In this document: piece after piece, positions 6,818 to 10,439 of the stretch
How the letters are laid out: the number at the start of each line of letters is the position of its first letter
Numbering within the stretch: position 1 is the stretch's first letter
Assembly (NCBI GenBank): GCA_003157715.1
Contig: PMKK01000162.1
Location: 1 to 10,439, forward strand
Origin: Actinomycetota bacterium
GTDB lineage: Bacteria > Actinomycetota > Thermoleophilia > UBA2241
Direction: 5' to 3'
DNA length: 10,439 nucleotides
Notes under the pieces: generated by a model
What the model saw: the letters and a program-made list of their open reading frames with translations, nothing else
Databases searched by the model: none
What the model was told of the DNA's origin: nothing
Made by a program: the position numbers and the translations under genes

Positions 6818-8056
6818 ATGCACAGCTCACGAAGCTTCGTAGCGGGCGCCGTCGGCGGCATCATCGGAGCGGCCCTGCTCTTTCTGGTCCTCTTCCTGCT
6901 GGGAGTCACCGACGTCAAGAAGGAGACCACCGTCAGGGTGACGGCCCCCGCGGCCTTCGCCAGCCCCGGCACCAGCTCGGGCGGCACGAGCTCGAGCGGC
7001 ACGAGCTCCGGAGGCACGAGCTCGGGCGGCGCGCTCTCCCCGACGCAGATCTACAACAAAGAGGCCACCGGCGTCGTCGAAATCACCAGCACGTTCCCCT
7101 CGTCGGGCACCGACGCTCTGGGTCAGGCGCTGAGCGGCGGGGTCGGCGTCGGCTCGGGCTTCGTGGTCTCCGTGAAGGGGCACGACTACATCTTGACCAA
7201 TGCCCACGTCGTCTCCGACCAGGGCCGGCGCGCCAGCAAGATCACGGTGATGTTCAAGGGCTCGGGCTCGCAGAACCACAGCGTGAAGGGCACCATCAAG
7301 GGCATCGACACGCAGTCCGACGTGGCGGTGGTCACCGTCGATGCCGCCGGTCTCAAGCTCAATCCCCTGCCCATGGGTGACTCCGACACGGTCCAGGTCG
7401 GCGAGTCCGTCGTGGCGATCGGCAACCCCCTGAGGCTCGAGTTCACGCTCACCTCGGGGATCGTCTCGGCCATCCACCGCGATTTCAGCCCGCAGAGTGG
7501 TACCACCATCCTGAACGCCATCCAGACCGACGCCGCGATCAACCCCGGCAACTCCGGCGGCCCCCTGATCGACGCCGCCGGCAACGTCATCGGCATCAAC
7601 GAAAGCATCGAGTCCACCACCGGCGGCAACCAGGGTCTGGGCTTCGCCGTGGCGATCAACACCGCCAGGAACTCCCTCAACCAGATCGTCAACACCGGCC
7701 ACGTGACCTACCCCTGGATGGGCGTCACGCTGGAGAGCCTGACCCCTGACCTGGCCAAGGCCTTCAAGTACTCGGTCAGCCAGGGCGCGCTGGTCGCGGC
7801 GGTCAAGGCGGGCAGCCCGGCAGCCAAAGCCGGCCTTCACGGAGGCAGCTCGACGGTCACCGTCCAGGACGAGCGATTCACGGTCGGCGGCGACGTCATC
7901 ACCGCTCTGAATGGCAAAACGGTGACCTCGGCCGAAGACCTTGTCACGGCGATCGCCACCTACAAGCCGGGCGACGTCGTCACGGTGACGATCAACCGCC
8001 ACGGCAAGAGCTCAGACGTGAAGGTGACGCTCGGCACTCGGCCGCAGAACATGTAG
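6818..8056 (+). CDS. htrA: HtrA/DegP-type membrane-anchored serine protease with PDZ domain
   Basis: A 412-residue trypsin-like protease. An N-terminal membrane anchor (about 7-30, rich in Ala/Gly/Leu/Phe) precedes a flexible Gly-Thr-Ser linker (51-71) built from tandem pentapeptides. The protease domain has the catalytic triad H130 (L-T-N-A-H-V-V), D168 (S-D-V-A-V-V) and S246 (N-P-G-N-S-G-G-P). One C-terminal PDZ domain follows (about 305-405). The active site should face outside the membrane, degrading or holding misfolded envelope proteins. The start is well supported by GAAGGAG four bases before the ATG. It follows a regulator-kinase pair, as pepD follows mprAB in mycobacteria, so it is a likely regulon member. 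All catalytic residues are intact. Confidence 0.95.
   Translation: MHSSRSFVAGAVGGIIGAALLFLVLFLLGVTDVKKETTVRVTAPAAFASPGTSSGGTSSSGTSSGGTSSGGALSPTQIYNKEATGVVEITSTFPSSGTDALGQALSGGVGVGSGFVVSVKGHDYILTNAHVVSDQGRRASKITVMFKGSGSQNHSVKGTIKGIDTQSDVAVVTVDAAGLKLNPLPMGDSDTVQVGESVVAIGNPLRLEFTLTSGIVSAIHRDFSPQSGTTILNAIQTDAAINPGNSGGPLIDAAGNVIGINESIESTTGGNQGLGFAVAINTARNSLNQIVNTGHVTYPWMGVTLESLTPDLAKAFKYSVSQGALVAAVKAGSPAAKAGLHGGSSTVTVQDERFTVGGDVITALNGKTVTSAEDLVTAIATYKPGDVVTVTINRHGKSSDVKVTLGTRPQNM
6968..7027 (+). repeat. 15-bp tandem repeat encoding the HtrA linker
   Basis: Four consecutive in-frame 15-base units resembling GGCACGAGCTCGGGC encode G-T-S-S-G, G-T-S-S-S, G-T-S-S-G and G-T-S-S-G. They connect the membrane anchor to the protease domain. 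Changes between copies are few, which suggests expansion by slippage, so copy number may vary between strains. Confidence 0.85.
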
Positions 8057-8179
8057 GCATAGTCAGGCCGCGCAGGCCCGTCACGCCTCGCCCTACGCGC
8101 CGCTCTTGCCGGAACCGTCACCCATAGTGCCCCTGCGTTGCCGAATCGGCATCGTGCGAACGTTCGTCGCCTCGGCCTC

Positions 8180-8211
8180 TCAACCGATTGCGGTACCAGG
8201 TTGACTTTTTT
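8180..8211 (+). terminator. Possible weak intrinsic terminator after htrA
   Basis: TCAACC (8180-8185) pairs with GGTTGA (8199-8204) across a 13-base loop, and six T residues follow at 8206-8211. The stem is short and only half GC, which is weak for this genome. The T-run lies inside the spacer of the downstream promoter, and the stem's right arm overlaps its -35. Confidence 0.3.
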
Positions 8212-8230
8212 CGATAGGTGCCGTTAGATT
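8201..8230 (+). promoter_or_regulatory. Sigma70-type promoter of the yheO-like/kam operon
   Basis: TTGACT (8201-8206, five of six to TTGACA) is separated by 18 bases from TAGATT (8225-8230, four of six to TATAAT). The spacer is AT-rich and contains six T residues. Transcription should start near 8237, leaving a leader of about 78 bases. This is the clearest two-part promoter in the window. Confidence 0.6.
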
Positions 8231-8242
8231 CATTACGGTTGA

Positions 8243-8258
8243 CGTGAGGATCTTCACG
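8243..8258. promoter_or_regulatory. Operator-like 16-bp inverted repeat just after the transcription start
   Basis: CGTGA-G-GATC-T-TCACG is symmetrical in 14 of 16 positions: two perfect 5-bp arms around a palindromic GATC. It begins about six bases after the predicted start of transcription, a classic repressor position. The regulator encoded immediately downstream is an obvious candidate to bind it; that is inference. Confidence 0.5.
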
Positions 8259-8314
8259 AGCTCGGCGGCCGTGTCATGCGGTCCCTTCGCTCGCGCGACG
8301 GTGGGAGGATACGC

Positions 8315-9124
8315 GTGGTGGCAAGCAGCGCCGGCACTCCGTATCTGCGTTCGTACGTCGCCGTCGTGCAGGGGCTGGCCGAGATGTTCGGCTCCGACTG
8401 CGAGGTCGTGCTCCACGATCTCGCCGACATGCCCCACTCGATCATCGCCATCGAGAACGGACACGTCACCGACCGCCGTCTCGGCGACGCGCCCAGCGAC
8501 CAGATGCTGCGCTCCCTGCGCAACGCCGACGACACCCCCGACGTGCGCCTCTACGTGTCCTCTACCGAGGGCAAGATCCTCAAGTCGCTGGCCGTCACGC
8601 TGCGCGACGACGAGGGCCGGCCGATCGGCGTCCTGGGCATCAACCTCGACATTTCCGAGATCGTTCACGCCCAGCGCACGCTGGCCGCCTTCACGGCCGT
8701 CGGGCGGCTCGGGGGCGACGCCGCACCCGAGACCGAAGAGCTGTTCGGGCGCGATATCCGCGACGTCCTGGCCGGCATGATCACGACCATTCTGAACGAC
8801 ATGCGAAAGACGCCGGCGACCATGACCCGCGATGAGAAGATGGAGGTCGTGGCACGGCTCGAGGAACGCGGCGCGTTCCTCGTCAAGCGCTCCGCCGAGC
8901 AGGTCGCCGAGGCCCTCGATCTCTCCCGTTTCACCGTGTTCGGCTACCTCAAGGAGATCCGCCGGCAGGGCGCTGGCGAGCGTCCCGCAACCGATGCGGC
9001 GGCGACCGGCGCCGCATCAGCCGCTACCGCCGGCGGCGCCATGCAGACCGACGACGGCGCCGTTCATACCGACGACGGCGCGGCCACCGCCGTCCAGACC
9101 GACGATGCTGGGACGGGCAGATGA
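8315..9124 (+). CDS. YheO/DauR-family transcriptional regulator (PAS_6 + HTH_22)
   Basis: A 269-residue regulator. The N-terminal PAS_6/YheO-like domain (about 10-125) shows the family signature E-V-V-L-H-D-L (30-36) and S-I-I-A-I-E-N-G-H (42-50), and ends at V-L-G-I-N-L-D-I-S. The C-terminal HTH_22 domain (about 170-218) has M-T-R-D-E-K, L-E-E-R-G-A-F-L-V-K and the helix-turn-helix Q-V-A-E-A-L-D-L-S-R-F-T-V-F-G-Y-L. Family members such as DauR regulate amino-acid catabolism, in that case D-arginine. GTG at 8315 has GGGAGGA five bases upstream; the adjacent GTG at 8318 is equally possible. A 51-residue Ala/Thr/Asp-rich tail carries repeated Q/H-T-D-D units. The stop overlaps the next start by 4 bp (ATGA). 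By position it likely controls the kam genes and itself. Confidence 0.85.
   Translation: MVASSAGTPYLRSYVAVVQGLAEMFGSDCEVVLHDLADMPHSIIAIENGHVTDRRLGDAPSDQMLRSLRNADDTPDVRLYVSSTEGKILKSLAVTLRDDEGRPIGVLGINLDISEIVHAQRTLAAFTAVGRLGGDAAPETEELFGRDIRDVLAGMITTILNDMRKTPATMTRDEKMEVVARLEERGAFLVKRSAEQVAEALDLSRFTVFGYLKEIRRQGAGERPATDAAATGAASAATAGGAMQTDDGAVHTDDGAATAVQTDDAGTGR
9044..9108 (+). repeat. Degenerate repeat encoding the acidic tail of the YheO-like regulator
   Basis: Three copies of a motif close to CAGACCGACGACGGCGC lie at about 9044-9060, 9065-9081 and 9095-9108. The last is partial and diverged. They encode Q-T-D-D-G, H-T-D-D-G and Q-T-D-D-A, separated by short Ala-rich spacers, after the DNA-binding domain. 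Confidence 0.65.
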
Positions 9125-10272
9125 CCATACCCACCGACACCCGGACCGCGGCCATCACGGCCGGCGCGCGGCCGGCCACTCTGTTCGACGTCGTCGGCCA
9201 GAGCGGCGCGCGGACGGTCGCCGTCATCGGGCTCGTCAAGAACGCCGGCAAGACGACCGTGGTGAACGCCCTCATGGACAACGTGGCGCTGCGGTTCGGG
9301 CTCACCTCGCTGGGCCTCGACGGCGAACGCACCGATCACCTCACGGGGCTCGACAAGCCGCGCATCGTGCCGCCCCGCGGCACGCTCATCGCCACCACCG
9401 TGGGCTCGCTCGACCGTTCTCACTACACCATGGAGCAGCTTGAACGGCTGCCCTTCCACACCTCGCTGGGCAGCGTGGTCCTCGGCCGCGCCGTCGGCGA
9501 CCGGGCCGTCGAGATCAGCGGCCCGACCACCCTCGGCGAAGTCGCCGCGACGGCCGAGCGGCTGCACGCTCAGGGCGCCCAGCTCGTGCTGGTCGACGGC
9601 GCCATCAACCGCCTCGGCAGCGCCTCGCCACGGGTCAGCGACGCGGTGATCGTGGCCACCGGCGGGCTGGTCGCCGAGACCCTGGAAGAGACCGTCGCGA
9701 CCACGGTCGCCACACTCGAGATGCTCACCCTTCCCGAGATCGACCCCGAGACCCGCGCGCTGGTCACCCCTGAGACGCTCACCCGCGCCCGGGCGATCGC
9801 CGTCGACGAGCAGGGCCGCCGCACGACGCTCGACCTCGCCACCGTCATCGGCGAGGGCGTACGAGTGGCCCGCGAGGTCGAACGACTCGCGGCGAAGGTG
9901 CTCTTTGTCGGCGGCGCGCTCACGCAGGAGTTTGTCGAGGACTTCTCGCGCACCCTGCCGCCGCGGCGCGACGTCACGGTCGTCGTGCGCGACGCCACCG
10001 TTCTCATCCTCTCTCCAGCGACCGTGGCCCGCTGCACCCGCCGCGGCATCGAGCTGCGCGTACTCACGCCGCTGCGGGTGCTGGCCGTGACCACCAACCC
10101 GTACCGCCAGCCTGCCTCCTACAACGCCCAACTTTTCTTCAGCGCGGTCGCCGACGCAGTCGGCGACCGCGCTCCCGTGTTCGACGTCGTCCACGGCCTC
10201 TCTGCCGTGCCGGCCGGCGACACCGCCGGCCGCCCGACGACGTCGTCTCCCCCTCTGCCAAGGACGGTGTGA
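9121..10272 (+). CDS. kamB: KamB-like protein, putative reactivase component for lysine 5,6-aminomutase
   Basis: A 383-residue P-loop protein that matches my recollection of KamB, encoded in lysine-fermentation clusters and proposed to help reactivate B12-dependent lysine 5,6-aminomutase. V-A-V-I-G-L-V-K-N-A-G-K-T-T (33-46) is a deviant Walker A with five residues between G37 and G43-K44-T45, as in dethiobiotin synthetase-like ATPases. P-R-G-T-L-I-A-T (85-92), L-V-L-V-D-G-A-I-N-R (155-164) and V-A-T-G-G (178-182) recall that family. The C-terminal half has no domain I can name; it includes V-L-F-V-G-G-A-L and ends in a disordered tail. There are no membrane segments. Its ATG overlaps the regulator's stop (ATGA), and its stop is two bases before kamD, so all three are translationally coupled. 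Reactivase function is inference; the P-loop and kam linkage are seen directly. Confidence 0.72.
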   Translation: MTIPTDTRTAAITAGARPATLFDVVGQSGARTVAVIGLVKNAGKTTVVNALMDNVALRFGLTSLGLDGERTDHLTGLDKPRIVPPRGTLIATTVGSLDRSHYTMEQLERLPFHTSLGSVVLGRAVGDRAVEISGPTTLGEVAATAERLHAQGAQLVLVDGAINRLGSASPRVSDAVIVATGGLVAETLEETVATTVATLEMLTLPEIDPETRALVTPETLTRARAIAVDEQGRRTTLDLATVIGEGVRVAREVERLAAKVLFVGGALTQEFVEDFSRTLPPRRDVTVVVRDATVLILSPATVARCTRRGIELRVLTPLRVLAVTTNPYRQPASYNAQLFFSAVADAVGDRAPVFDVVHGLSAVPAGDTAGRPTTSSPPLPRTV

Positions 10273-10274
10273 CA

Positions 10275-10439
10275 GTGCACGACGCGATCAAGCTGAACGA
10301 CACGCTCGTTACTCGCGCGCGAGAGGCGGCCGACGCCATCGCCGACGATATCCAGCGCCACATCAGCGAGCACACGACAGACTCGACCGAGCGCGCCACG
10401 CTGCGCCTGCTGGGAGTCACGGGCGTGAACGACATCGAC
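10275..10439 (+). CDS. kamD: Lysine 5,6-aminomutase alpha subunit KamD, N-terminal fragment cut by window edge
   Basis: Only 55 residues are visible, but they line up almost end to end with the clostridial KamD N-terminus as I remember it: K-L-N-x-x-L-V-x-x-A-R, A-I-A-x-D-x-Q, E-H-T-T, T-E-R-A-x-x-R-L-L-G and G-V. With KamE, the enzyme uses adenosylcobalamin and pyridoxal phosphate to move the terminal amino group of D-lysine or beta-lysine, an early step of lysine fermentation to acetate and butyrate. The GTG at 10275 begins two bases after the KamB-like stop, with AAGGA ten bases upstream. The rest of the gene, and probably kamE, lie beyond the window. The catalytic and cofactor-binding parts are therefore not seen. 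Confidence 0.85.
   Translation, partial: MHDAIKLNDTLVTRAREAADAIADDIQRHISEHTTDSTERATLRLLGVTGVNDID

Larger units (their letters stand above)
8057..8314 (+). other. Intergenic regulatory region between htrA and the YheO-like gene
   Basis: This 258-bp stretch has no supported gene. It contains a 10-bp perfect palindrome CGAACGTTCG (8157-8166), a possible terminator stem and T-run (8180-8211), a promoter (8201-8230), an operator-like inverted repeat (8243-8258) and a strong ribosome binding site GGGAGGA (8303-8309). An in-frame ATG at 8276 has no ribosome binding site and precedes 13 residues unlike the family, so I do not use it. Confidence 0.6.

Noticed and set aside
6827..8002. Minus-strand open frame opposite htrA
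   Set aside because: It lies across the intact HtrA catalytic triad region and has typical antisense composition.
8157..8166. LexA (SOS) box
   Set aside because: The actinobacterial consensus needs four bases between GAAC and GTTC; here the halves are directly joined.
8276..8314. ATG at 8276 as start of the YheO-like regulator
   Set aside because: It has no ribosome binding site and adds an Arg-rich stretch containing the real ribosome binding site for the GTG at 8315.
9064..10194. Minus-strand open frame opposite kamB
   Set aside because: It has no motifs and is an antisense shadow of a coupled operon gene.
1..10439. CRISPR arrays, tRNA or rRNA genes, insertion sequences, phage or attachment sites
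   Set aside because: I found no regularly spaced repeats, tRNA-like folds, transposase or integrase motifs, or terminal inverted repeats. The only tandem repeats are short and in low-complexity stretches.

Overview
The window is GC-rich (roughly two thirds G+C by eye), densely coded and uses many GTG starts. I see ten substantially complete or complete genes and two that run off the ends (rsmG at the left, kamD at the right; eleven genes in total). Gene content points to an anaerobic, high-GC Gram-positive-type bacterium. The evidence is two radical-SAM enzymes, a B12-dependent lysine aminomutase gene, an RsbW-type kinase, and an OmpR-type regulator/histidine kinase/HtrA set like actinobacterial MprAB-PepD. 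An anaerobic actinobacterium (Coriobacteriia-like) is my best guess. This is inference from gene content, not a taxonomic assignment.

Left part, minus strand (1-3298). In transcription order: an inositol-monophosphatase-family phosphatase, an AmrS-type radical-SAM enzyme, an RsbW-like GHKL ATPase, and the 5' part of rsmG. The first two are 23 bp apart and probably co-transcribed. About 157 bp separate amrS from the rsbW-like gene. The 190 bp between the rsbW-like stop and the rsmG ATG is open in the rsmG frame. It carries a 15-bp tandem repeat and a 16-bp perfect palindrome, so rsmG may have a long Pro/Ala-rich N-terminal extension from a TTG start.

Centre, plus strand (3463-8056). A divergent intergenic region (3299-3462) holds a -10-like hexamer for each direction. 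It is followed by a TatD-associated-type radical-SAM protein, an OmpR-family response regulator, a membrane histidine kinase and a membrane-anchored HtrA protease. The first three are each 24 bp apart and look like one operon. htrA follows 91 bp later with its own possible promoter. The regulator-kinase-HtrA order suggests an envelope-stress circuit.

Right part, plus strand (8201-10439). This is the most interesting section. A recognisable promoter is followed by an operator-like inverted repeat and a strong ribosome binding site. These lead into a YheO/DauR-type regulator (PAS_6 + HTH_22), which overlaps by 4 bp (ATGA) a KamB-like P-loop protein. Two bases after that gene begins the start of kamD, lysine 5,6-aminomutase alpha subunit. 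The layout implies a lysine (or beta-lysine) fermentation operon whose first gene is its own amino-acid-responsive regulator. The operon continues beyond the window.
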